Assembly (NCBI GenBank): GCA_028826165.1
Contig: JAPDFW010000141.1
Location: 56,901-120,900, forward strand
Length of the DNA: 64,000 bases
DNA from: Anaeramoeba ignava
Lineage: Eukaryota; Metamonada; Anaeramoebidae
Direction of reading: 5' to 3'
Part shown: positions 45,044 through 55,300 of the stretch, one piece after another
Layout of the letters: each line of letters opens with the position of its first letter
Numbering within the stretch: the first letter of the stretch is position 1
Translations under genes and position numbers: made by a program
The notes under the pieces: generated by a model
Databases searched by the model: none
What the model saw: only the letters and a program-made list of their open reading frames with translations
Told to the model about the DNA's origin: nothing

Positions 45044-45366
45044 AATGAAAATGAAAGTGAAAATGAAAGTGAAAGTGAAAATGAAAGTGAAAATGAAAGT
45101 GAAAGTGAAAATGAAAGTGAAAATCAAAATCAAAATCAAAATCAAATGAGAGTAAAAGTGAAAGTAAAAGTGAAAATGAAAGTAAAAGTAAAAGTAAAAG
45201 TGAAAGTAAAAGTGAAAGTAAAAGTGAAAGTAAAAGTAAAAGTAAAAGTAAAAGTGAAAGTGAAAGTAAAAGTGAAAGTGAAAGTGAAAGTAAAAGTGAA
45301 AGTAAAAGTGAAAATGAAAGTGAAAGTAAAAGTGAAAGTGAAAATCAAAATCAAAATCAAAATCAA
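45044..45366. repeat. GAAAGT / AAAAGT simple repeat
   Basis: Six-base units GAAAAT and GAAAGT, then AAAAGT/GAAAGT mixtures, ending in CAAAAT units just before the transposase stop codon at 45395. The VKVKVK and TFTFTF frames are artefacts. Confidence 0.9.
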
Positions 45367-45394
45367 ATGAGAAGTCAAAATAATTGGATAAAAA

Positions 45395-48300
45395 TTAATT
45401 ATCTCCTTTATCCATCCCTTTATTGGGGCATTTTCTGGCATCATGAGTAGTGGAACCGCAAATTGAACATCTTCTAGGTTTTCTTTTTTTCATTCTTTTG
45501 AGATCTTCTTTTTGTTCTTCTGAAACTTTTTCAGGAGTACTTGCTCTTTTTTTCTGTTTTTTAGGTTTTTCTTCTGTTTTTTTTGAATTTTTTTTTTGTT
45601 GATATCGTTGATACTGTTGCTTTTGTTTCTTTTGTTTCTTTTGTTGACTTTGTTGACTTTGTTGACTTTGTTGACTTTGTTGGCTTTGTTGACTTTGTTG
45701 GCTTTGTTGGCTTTGTTGAATTTGTTGACTTTGTTGGCTTTGTTGACTTTGTTGAATTTGTTGGCTTTGTTGGCTTTGTTGAATTTGTTGAATTTGTTGG
45801 CTTTGTTGAATTTGTTGACTTTGTTGAATTTGTTGATTTTGTTGACTTTGTTGAATTTGTTGACTTTGTTGGCTTTGTTGAATTTGTTGATTTTGTTGAC
45901 TTTGTTGACTTTGTTGGCTTTGTTGATTTTGTTGCTTTTGTTGGCTTTGTTGAGTTTGTTGTTTGGCTTGTGGATCATTACTTGTATTAGGGTTAATTTC
46001 CTGTTGATTAGAAGGAATAGATGTTTCAATATTAGGTGGTTTTCCCTTTTGACTAGAATTAACTGGATAATGATATTGATTTGTATTATCAATAAGGTTG
46101 ATATTCTGATTCAAAAAATGATTTTTGTTATCATTAGTTCTATCAATTACATCATTCGTGCGATCTTTTTCATTATGACTATATGAGTAAACCTCAAATG
46201 ATTCCATTTCAATTTTGTTTTCATTGTTTTCATTTGTGTTTTCATTGTTTTCATTTGTGTTTTCATTGTTTTCATTTGTGTTTTCATTTGTGTTTTCATT
46301 TGTGTTTTCATTTGTGTTTTCATTTAAAAAATCGTTTTGGTTATAAATTTCGATTGATTCGTTGCTACTTTCTGTCTTCTTATCTCGTCTTGTATTGAAT
46401 GAGTGCTCGTTTGAAAATTCTATCTGTGGAGTTATTTTTTCTTCTAATACACCTAAAGGCCGTTGCTTGACTTGACATGTTTGCGTATTGTGGTCATATA
46501 AGATACCTTGAAGAGGTTTGATAATATCCAGTTTGAAACAAGTTAGCTCAGACACCAAATTAATATAATTTTGCGCTTTAGTATTGGCTAACGAATTTAA
46601 AAATTCAATAAGTGTTTTTAGTTCTAGAATGGACTCATTATACTGTTTCTTCATACGTGAAATGACCCCAAAATGTGAGTCGCAAATACTTTTTCCATGA
46701 TAACGGGTAAAGTATTTGATATTGATATCATAGTTTTCCCCAAATAATCGAAGGATTAATGCCACAACGGGATTATTCTTTATATGTCTCCCATTGTCGG
46801 ACCAGAATGAGATTGTTGTCACTTGAGGAGGAATCTCAATTAATTTCTTTAATTGAAGAAGGCAATTAATTGGATAAAACAAGTTTTGATCGCTATTCTC
46901 AATTACAAAATCATAATATCTTATGGTTGTCTTATGAAAGATTGTGGAAAAATTGAGTAAATTCCATTGTTTATATTTGAAATATTCTTTTTTCATTTCT
47001 GTTTTATGATAGCTTCTAATTTTGGAGGCGAAATCCATCACAACCACAAGTGTATAAGGATTGTCAATATCTGCATCATAATCATTTTTAATTTCATGTA
47101 TTAGTTCATCATGTTCTCTCTGATTAATAGGTTTCCCCTTCTGTTCAGCATTCCAACAAATGGGGCACTGACAATAACATTGTGTAGAAGATCTGATTAC
47201 AAAGTGCTTGTTTAAAATTTTATCAAAATTTTTGTATGAAATGTTTGTCTCATAGAAATATTTGAACCTCTCCCACAATTGAAGAATTGATAATTCTGTT
47301 GAAAATGTTCTTTTCTTTTTTGCTCTCGTATTTTCTGTGGTATAAGCCTTCAACAGTTCTGTGATTTCTTTTACAAGTGCAATATATATTGTATTTTTTG
47401 TAACTATTTTGTTCACTCTTTTTACTTGATTTTGTTTGCGTAATTTTTTTTCTTTCTTTTTTTTCTTGTTATTTTGATGCAACTCTGTCTGAATATGTTT
47501 TGTCAATTTAGATTTGGATCGGATTGTCAGAAATTTGTTACACTTCGTACACAAGATTTGGTCGTCAACAATTTTGAAACTTTTTTTTTGTGAAATTATT
47601 TGCTTTAAGGTCGATGATATATTTGCATTTCCATAATATCGTATGCATTCCATTTTTATAAAATTTTCTTCTTTTTTTACTTTATTTTCTTTAACAAAAC
47701 ATAGGAATTGATTGTAACAAAATTCTGAATCTATTTTTACTTTTTTATTATTAATAAAATAATAAGCTATAAGTTTTTTTTCTTTTCCAAAAACTTGTTT
47801 AAGATTTTGCTCAAATTCTTGGAATTTATGTGGTATTTTAAATGCTGAAAAATCATCTTGAAAGGAAATGCCCACTTCTAAAGATATAGGATCTGCTCTG
47901 TTTTGAGATGGATTTATTAATAAATTTTGAAATAAATTTAGTAATAAATTTTGAAATAGTTGTTCGTTTTGATTTTGATTTTGAATTTGAATTTGATTTT
48001 GATTTTGATTTTGATTTTGATTTTGATTTTGATTTTGATTTTGATTTTGATTTTGATTTTGATTTTGATTTTGATTTTGATTTTGATTTTGATTTTGATT
48101 TTGATTTTGATTTTGATTTTTATTTTGATTTTGAATTTGAATTTGATTTTGATTTTGATTTTGAAATTTAAATGGAAATTCGAGTTCATTGTGATTTTCT
48201 TTTTCACTTTCAAATGAATTTGGAAAGAGAAGTGGAGGCTCATTTTGGAATTTAAATGATTCCAATTGATTTTGATTGTCATTTTCACTTTCATCTTCAC

Positions 48301-48901
48301 TTTCATCCCTGAATAAATCTACTGATCGAGATTTATTTTCAATTTCATTTTCATTTTCATTTTCATTTTCATTTTCAAAAAAATCTGGAAATGAATTTTT
48401 CAATGGAAAATTGCTACGCACCAAATTTTGATTTTGACTTGGAATTCGACTTAGACGCGGGCTTGAAGTTTGAATTTGAATTGTACTTGGGGTTTGGATT
48501 TGAATTGGACTTGGACTTTGAAATGAACTTTGAAATGGACTTTGAAATGAACTTTGAAATGGATTTTGAAATGAACTTTGAAATGGACTTTGAAATGGAC
48601 TTTGAAATGGATTTTGATTTAAATTTTGATTTTGATTGAGATTTTGAAATGAATTTTGTAAGAGATCTTGAAATGATTTTTGTATCCAATTTTGGAATTG
48701 ATTCATAACTTGATTTTGATTTTGATTTTGATTTTGATTTTGATTTTGATTTTGATTTTGATTTTGATTTTGATTTTGATTTTGATTTTGATTTTGATTT
48801 TGATTTTGATTTTGATTTGAATTGTGAAATGGATTATGAAATGGATTGTGAAATGGATTTTGATTTAGTTTGTGGTGATAATTTTTGTCGTTTTGATTCA
48901 T
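45395..48901 (-). CDS. Putative D-D-D transposase with C2H2 and CCHC zinc fingers, Q/N-rich
   Basis: Intact 1168-aa frame. The N-terminal ~330 residues are low complexity (NPFHNPFHN, QSPFQSSF, long NQ runs). A C2H2 finger follows at Cys451, Cys454, His469, His475 (CTKCNKF...KHIQTELH). A cysteine cluster CYCQCPIC with two later His residues lies near 570-600. The RNase-H-like core has Asp623 (VVVMDFASKI), Asp702 (SFWSDNGRHIKN) and Asp741 (YHGKSICDSHFG), that is D-78-D-38-D. The third acid is Asp rather than Glu, and HGK..CD is a motif I associate with several eukaryotic transposase lineages. A Gln-rich SQQ/IQQ stretch precedes a C-terminal CX2CX4HX4C knuckle (Cys1145 to Cys1158), as in MULE-like and other transposases. 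It presumably binds and cuts the element's ends. A near-identical broken copy lies at 62414 onward in inverse orientation. Confidence 0.75.
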   Translation of the reverse strand: MNQNDKNYHHKLNQNPFHNPFHNPFHNSNQNQNQNQNQNQNQNQNQNQNQNQNQNQNQNQNQNQVMNQFQNWIQKSFQDLLQNSFQNLNQNQNLNQNPFQSPFQSPFQSSFQNPFQSSFQSPFQSSFQSPSPIQIQTPSTIQIQTSSPRLSRIPSQNQNLVRSNFPLKNSFPDFFENENENENENEIENKSRSVDLFRDESEDESENDNQNQLESFKFQNEPPLLFPNSFESEKENHNELEFPFKFQNQNQNQIQIQNQNKNQNQNQNQNQNQNQNQNQNQNQNQNQNQNQNQNQNQNQNQNQIQIQNQNQNEQLFQNLLLNLFQNLLINPSQNRADPISLEVGISFQDDFSAFKIPHKFQEFEQNLKQVFGKEKKLIAYYFINNKKVKIDSEFCYNQFLCFVKENKVKKEENFIKMECIRYYGNANISSTLKQIISQKKSFKIVDDQILCTKCNKFLTIRSKSKLTKHIQTELHQNNKKKKKEKKLRKQNQVKRVNKIVTKNTIYIALVKEITELLKAYTTENTRAKKKRTFSTELSILQLWERFKYFYETNISYKNFDKILNKHFVIRSSTQCYCQCPICWNAEQKGKPINQREHDELIHEIKNDYDADIDNPYTLVVVMDFASKIRSYHKTEMKKEYFKYKQWNLLNFSTIFHKTTIRYYDFVIENSDQNLFYPINCLLQLKKLIEIPPQVTTISFWSDNGRHIKNNPVVALILRLFGENYDINIKYFTRYHGKSICDSHFGVISRMKKQYNESILELKTLIEFLNSLANTKAQNYINLVSELTCFKLDIIKPLQGILYDHNTQTCQVKQRPLGVLEEKITPQIEFSNEHSFNTRRDKKTESSNESIEIYNQNDFLNENTNENTNENTNENTNENNENTNENNENTNENNENKIEMESFEVYSYSHNEKDRTNDVIDRTNDNKNHFLNQNINLIDNTNQYHYPVNSSQKGKPPNIETSIPSNQQEINPNTSNDPQAKQQTQQSQQKQQNQQSQQSQQSQQNQQIQQSQQSQQIQQSQQNQQIQQSQQIQQSQQIQQIQQSQQSQQIQQSQQSQQSQQIQQSQQSQQSQQSQQSQQSQQSQQSQQKKQKKQKQQYQRYQQKKNSKKTEEKPKKQKKRASTPEKVSEEQKEDLKRMKKRKPRRCSICGSTTHDARKCPNKGMDKGDN

Positions 48902-49365
48902 TTGTGAAGAAATTAAAAAAAAATTTTTAAAATTTAAAATTAAAAAAAAATGAAAAATGAAAAAGAATTTATTTTTGCTTTTGTTTTGCTTTTTGATTCA
49001 TGTTAAAAATTTTTTTTTTTTAAAAAAATACTCCAATAACTTGTTTTAAATTGCTTCCTTTGAGTAGGGATTAACTTTAATGTTTTTGATCTCTTTGGAA
49101 TATTTTTTTTATTTTTTTTTTTCATTTTTTTTTTCATTTTTCATTTTTTTTTTCATTTTTCTTTTAGAGAGAACAAGAAGAAATAAAAACAATATCTCCA
49201 TAAGTATTAATGAGTTCTTGTGATTGTCTGTTGATATTTTGAATTAATTTCCATTTTCATATATTTTCGCTCGATTATGAAAAGATTTTTTTTCCTTCCT
49301 TGGATGTTTTGTGCTTTTGGATTGATTTCAAAAAGTATCATTTAAGATTCCAACAATAACAATGA
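48902..49365. other. Leader region upstream of the transposase
   Basis: Noncoding A/T-rich leader with conserved blocks AGTATTAATGAGTTCTTG (about 49202) and AAGTATCATTTAAG (about 49334). These also occur in the right arm (about 61950..62100) and in the degenerate copy at 35.1-35.3 kb. It should contain the transposase promoter. Confidence 0.5.
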
Positions 49366-49369
49366 AATA

Positions 49370-50545
49370 AAATTGGAATAAAATTAAAATTGAAATGAAA
49401 TAAAATTAAAATAAAATTGAAATAAAATAAAATTGAAATAAAATTAAAATAAAATTGAAATAAAATTGAAATAAAATTGAAATAAAATTAAAATAAAATT
49501 AAAATAAAATTAAAATTGAAATAAAATTAAAATAAAATTGAAATAAAATTGAAATTAAAAAAAATTAAAATAAAATTGAAATAAAATTAAAATAAAATTA
49601 AATTAAAATTAAAATAAAATTAAATTAAAATAAAATTAAAATAAAAATAAAATTAAAATTAAAATAAAAATAAAATAAAATAAAAAAATAAAATTGAAAT
49701 AAAATTAAAATAAAATTAAAATAAAATTGAAATAAAATTGGAATTAAATTGAAATAAAATTGAAATAGAATTAAAATAAAATTGGAATTAAAATTGGAAT
49801 TAAATTGGAATTAAAATTGAATTAAAAAATTAAAATTGGAAAATTGAAATGGAATTAAATTGAATTAAATGAAATTAAATTAATTAAAATGGAAAAATTA
49901 AAATAAAATAAAATAAAATAAAATTAAAATTGAAAAATTAAAAAAAATAAAATAAAATTGAAATAAAAATTGAAATAAAAATTAAAAAATTAAAAAATTG
50001 AAATAAAATTAAAAAATAAAATTGAAATAAAATTAAAATTAAAATAAAATAAAAAATAAAATTAAAAAAAAAATTAAAAATAAAATTGAAATTAAATTGA
50101 ATTAAATTGGAATTAAATTGGAATTAAATTGAATTGGAATTGAAATAAAATAAAATTAAATTGAAATAAAATTGAAATAAAATTGAAAAAATAAAAAAAA
50201 AATTGAAATAAAATTGAAATTAAAATAAAATTAAATTGAAATAAAATTAAATTGGAATTAAATTGAAATAAAATTGAAATAAAATTGGAAATAAAATTGG
50301 AATTAAATTGGAATTGGAATTAAATTGAATTGGAATTAAATTTAAAATTGAAATAAATTGAAATAAAATTGGAATTAAATTGAAATAAAATTAAAATAAA
50401 ATTGAAATAAAATTGGAATTAAATTGGAATTAAATTGGAATTAAATTGGAATTAAATTGGAATTAAATTGGAATTAAATTGGAATTGGAATTGAAATTAA
50501 ATTGGAATTAAATTGGAATTAAATTGGAATTAAATTGGAATGAAA
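49370..50545. repeat. 11-bp satellite within the transposon (left arm)
   Basis: AAATAAAATTG-type units on the plus strand, grading toward GGAATTAAATT near the inner side. It is the counterpart of 60115..61925 in the other arm, which is longer, so copy number differs between arms. Confidence 0.9.
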
Positions 50546-51239
50546 ATGATTCTAGGTAGAAAATGAAAAAATAGATAATTTTTGGATTTTTGATGTTAAT
50601 GATAAAGAACAGAATTTGTAGATACTATTTCGCAAATGTTTAATATAATTATTTTAAAAACTTGGTAAGTTTATCATAATCCTAAAATGTTAAAATGGAT
50701 AATGATTGGTTTCAAATCAATGATAAGGAAAAAATATGAAAAACAAGAAAAAAAAGATGAAAAAAGAAATTTTATCAAAATGAATGGAATGAAAAAAAAA
50801 CAATTTGTTTGGAAATTCATTCACAAAAATGGATTTTCAATTTAAATTAAAATAAAAAATAAAAAACTAAATAACTAAATAACAATGAAAAATCATTTTT
50901 GGGTTTTATAAAAATAAAGAATTAAAAGAAAAAAATTTCTAAAAATTAATTTAAATTTAAATGCAAATTAAATCGGGTTTATCCCTGAAAAAATGACTGC
51001 AAAATAATTAACAAAAAAAATAAAAAATTGTAAATTTTGAAAAAAAAAAAAAGAAAAATATCATTTGTAAATTGTTGTTTGATTAAAAATAAAAAGATAA
51101 TCTTTCTTTGGATAATGTAAATAAAAAGAAAAAAGCAAAATCTTTATAAAAATAGAATAAATTGATAACCAAAAATTAATGAAAATTCATGCAATTTTTT
51201 TATTCAAAAAAGATGAGTAATGTGTGTGATAAATTAATC

Positions 51240-51350
51240 AATTTGATTTCGGTTGACGTAAGGGTCAAAAAGGCTCATTTCGGCTCAAGAAATCCTGCTT
51301 GTGCCAATTGAGATAAAAGAACCGAAACATTGAGCGATTTACTCATATTT
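51240..51350. repeat. Terminal CG-rich block at inner end of left arm (putative transposon terminus)
   Basis: A non-repetitive block with clustered CCGAAA/TTTCGG motifs (GATTTCGGTTGACGTAAGGG, CATTTCGGCTCAAG, AACCGAAACATTGAG, CGATTTACTCATATTT). It is the point where the two arms stop matching each other, and the TATAAA-type microsatellite begins immediately beyond it. The reverse complement is at 59315..59420. It is likely the 5' terminus of the transposon; the 3' terminus has not been identified with confidence. Confidence 0.6.
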
Positions 51351-52367
51351 ATATTTATATTTATATTTATATTTATATTTATATTTATATTTATATTTAT
51401 ATTTATATTTATATTTATATTTATATTTATATTTATATTTATAATTATATTTATATTTATATTTATATTTATATTTATATTTATATTTATATTTATATTT
51501 ATATTTATATTTATATTTATATTTATATTTATATTTATATTTATATTTATAATTATATTTATATTTATATTTATATTTATATTTTATAATTATATTTATA
51601 TTTATATTTATATTTAGATTTATATTTATATTTATATTTATATTTTATATTTATATTTATATTTATATTTATATTTTATATTTTATATTTATATTTTATA
51701 TTTTTATTTTATATTTATATTTATATTTATAATTATATTTATATTTTATATTTATATTTATATTTATATATTTATATTTATATTTATATTTTATATTTTT
51801 ATAATTTATATTTTATATTTATATTTATATTTTATATTTATATTTATATTTATGTTTATTTATATTTTATATTTATATTTATATTTATATTTTATATATT
51901 TATATTTATATTTTATATTTATATTTATATTTATATTTATATTTTATATTTATATTTATATTTATATTTATATTTATATTTATATTTATATTTATATTTA
52001 TATTTTTATATTTTTATGTTTATATTTTATATTTATATTTACATTTTTATATTTATATTTATATTTATATTTATATTTATATTTATATTTTATATTTATA
52101 TTTATATTTATATTTTATATTTATATTTATATTTATATTTATATTTATTTTTATATTTATATTTATATTTATGTTTATGTTTATATTTTATATTTATGTT
52201 TATATTTATATTTATGTTTATATTTATATTTATATTTATATTTATATTTATATTTATATTTATATTTATATTTATATTTATATTTATATTTATATTTATA
52301 TTTATATTTATATTTATATTTATATTTATATTTATATTTATATTTATATTTATATTTATATTTATTC
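51341..52367. repeat. ATTTAT hexanucleotide array (~1 kb)
   Basis: Near-perfect TATATT/TATTTA hexamers with occasional 1-2-base slips and TTTATG variants. It abuts the transposon terminus exactly. The IFIFIF and YLYLYL frames are artefacts. Confidence 0.95.
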
Positions 52368-55300
52368 TAATAATCAATTTTGTTTTCTTCTTACTTTTTT
52401 TTTAATTAAAAACAAAACAAAAAATTAAATGATTATTTATCTAAATTAAATCATTTTTATTTTTTATTCATTTATTTGATATTTAAGAAATTTTTGTTTT
52501 CTTTTCCTTTTCTTTTCTTTTTGATTTTTTTTTATATATGAATAATAAATGAATAAAATATAAAAATATTTTTTGATTAATTATTTCTCATTTAAATTAT
52601 TTCATTTTTTTTTACTTATAAAAATATTTATCAATAATTTAATTAAATTTAATTTAATCTTTTTTTTCAATTTTAATTTTTAATTTAAATTATTTACTTT
52701 TTTATAATATATAAGTAATAAAAATAATCTTTTTTTTTTTGATTAAAAAAAAATGGAAAATTATAATTAAAAAAAAATATCAAATAAAATTAATATCAAA
52801 TAATAATAACTTATGTATTTAATTATAAATAAAATTTTTTCAATTTTTTCTTTCAATTTAAATTTTATTTTCCAATTTTAAAAACAAAAAAAGTAAAATT
52901 TTTTTATTTCTTTTCATTATCTATTTCTCTTTTTAAAATTAATTAATTAATTTTGTTTTAATATTTTTACATACTATTTAAATATTATTAACAAATAATT
53001 AAAAAATATTTTTTTTTATTATTATTTCAAAATGTAAATTATTTTTAAATAATAATAATAATCAAATTATTTTTTTAAATAAAAAAAAATTTTAATATTT
53101 TACATCCTATTTTAATTTCAAAATAAAAATTAAATTTTTTTAGTATTAAATTATTATTATTATTAATCTATTTTTTTTACATCCTATTTTTTTAATAATA
53201 ATAAATAATTTTTTCAATTTTTTAAATATAAAAACAAAAATATAATTATAATTATAATTATAATTTTCTTGTTTTGATTTTTGATTTGAAATTTATTTTA
53301 CATTCTTTTTTTTTTAATTTTTTAAATAAAATTATTTAAAATTTTTTTTATTATTAGAGAAAGAGAAAAATATTTAAAATAATAAATAATAAATAAATTT
53401 TGTTTTTATTTTTTAATTTTATTATTTTACTGGCTAAAAAATTTTGTTAATCAAAAAAAAAATTAGTTTTTATTTTGATTTTTGTTTTTGTTTTTAAAAA
53501 TAAAAAAAGGAAAAATTTTAAATATTGAAATGATTAATAAATTAAAATATAAAATAAAAATAAAAGGATTTTATTACTTATTATTATTTATTATTAAATA
53601 ATAATTTTGGAAAAATAATTTATCAAAAACAAAATTATATTTTCTTTTTTTCTTTTTTTCTTTTTATTTTAGATTTGAAAATTTAATTAAAATTAAGAAT
53701 AAAAAATTGAAAAACAAAAGAAAATTTGTTTTTGTTTTTTGTAATTTATATTATTTTTATTATTATTAGGTATTTTAATTAAATTTTATTATTATTATTT
53801 AAATTTAAATAAAAAAGTAAATAAGAAATTATTTATTTCTCAATTTTTATTTTTATCTCTGTAAATATAAATAAATAAATTATTTACATTTCATTTATTA
53901 TTTTTATTATTTTTATTTTTCTTTTAAAAACAAAAAATTGATAATCAAAAAAAAATTAAATAAGATTTTCTTCTTATAAATAATAATAATAATATTTATA
54001 AAGAAAAAGAAATAATTTGATTTTTTATTTTTTTTTGAAAATTTTTGTTTTACTTAAAATATAAATATAGGAGAATTTATGATAATATTTAAAATAAATA
54101 TTTTTTTTTCACATTTCTTAAATTTATTAATAATATTAATAATAATATATTTTTTCTCTTAATTTCTTCTTTTTTTTAAAAAAATAAATCTCTTTTCAAA
54201 TTTGAAAATAAAAGATTTTTTTTTTCTTATTTTTTTTTGAAAGAAAAAGATTAAATTAAATTAGATTAAATTTGGGAAAAAGAAATGAAATTATATTATT
54301 TATTAATTTCTTTTTTTTTATTTATTTTTATTATTATGATTATTTATTAAAATAAATTATTTGAAAATATCTTTATTTGTAATTAATAAATTGATGAAAT
54401 ATTTTTTAAAAAAATTTAATTTGATTATTGTAAATTAAAAATACAAAAGAAAAAAAGAAAAAAAAAAAGAATAATTTAATATTCTTATTCTTTTTTTTTT
54501 CCACAAATTTATTTAAATTTAATAAAAATCTAATTTCAATTTTGTTTTTAAAATTTTTTGTTTTATAAAATAATTTAATTTATTTATATAAAATTTATTA
54601 TTTTCCTTCTTTTCTAAAATAAAAATGAAAGAAATGAAAGAAATGAAAGAAAACTTATTTAGATTTAATTTTTAATTCAATTCTTCTTTTATTTATTTAT
54701 TTTTTAAAAATTTAATTATATTTTTTTTTGGGAAATAATAAATAAATAAAAATAAAAATAAAACAATTTATTTATCCTAATTTAATTTGAAAAAAATTTC
54801 CTTTTTAATTTTAATATTTTTTTTATTTGATTTGATTTGAAAATTTCATTTTTATTTTAATTATTTATAAAAATAAAATTATTCAAAATATTTTATATAT
54901 TTATATATATTCAGAGAAATGTTATTAAATTATAAAACTTCAAAAAAAAAATAATTTATAATAATTTATTGATTTGATAAAGTAAAAAAAAATAAATAAT
55001 TTTATTTTAATTAAAATAAAATGGAATAATATTCATTTTGTTTTTCTTTCAGAATGAAATGATTTAATGATATTTATATATATTTGATTAAATAATAATA
55101 ATTTTATTCTCAAAAAAAAATTGGAGAAAAGAAAATAAAAATAACAAAAAATTTTAATTTTATTTTTATTATTATTTACATGCTATTTTAATTAATAAAA
55201 AAAAAGTAAAGAAAGAAATTATTTAATATTAATAAATTTTTTTGATATTTTTGTTTATTTGTTTTTAAATTAAAATTATAAAGTTAATTCAATTTATTTT

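Larger units (their letters stand above)
47231..51350 (-). repeat. Left arm of a large inverted duplication
   Basis: Reverse complement of 59315..64000. It includes the transposase N-terminal half, leader, 11-bp satellite and terminal CG-rich block. Outside the simple repeats the arms are near-identical (for example one mismatch over ~105 bp at 50545..50642 against the right arm), differing mostly by single-base homopolymer indels. The left arm probably extends further outward, to 45395 and beyond, but the right partner leaves the window. Confidence 0.9.

Noticed and set aside
45490-46186. NKANKVNK and LLALLTLL frames overlapping the transposase 3' part
   Set aside because: Shadows of the CAA/AGT repeat encoding the Gln-rich stretch of the transposase.
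47908-48306. FDFDFD / KIKIKI frames over the transposase N-terminus
   Set aside because: Shadows of the NQ-encoding repeat in the real frame.
51330-52428. IFIFIF and YIYIYI frames
   Set aside because: Produced by the ATTTAT hexamer array.
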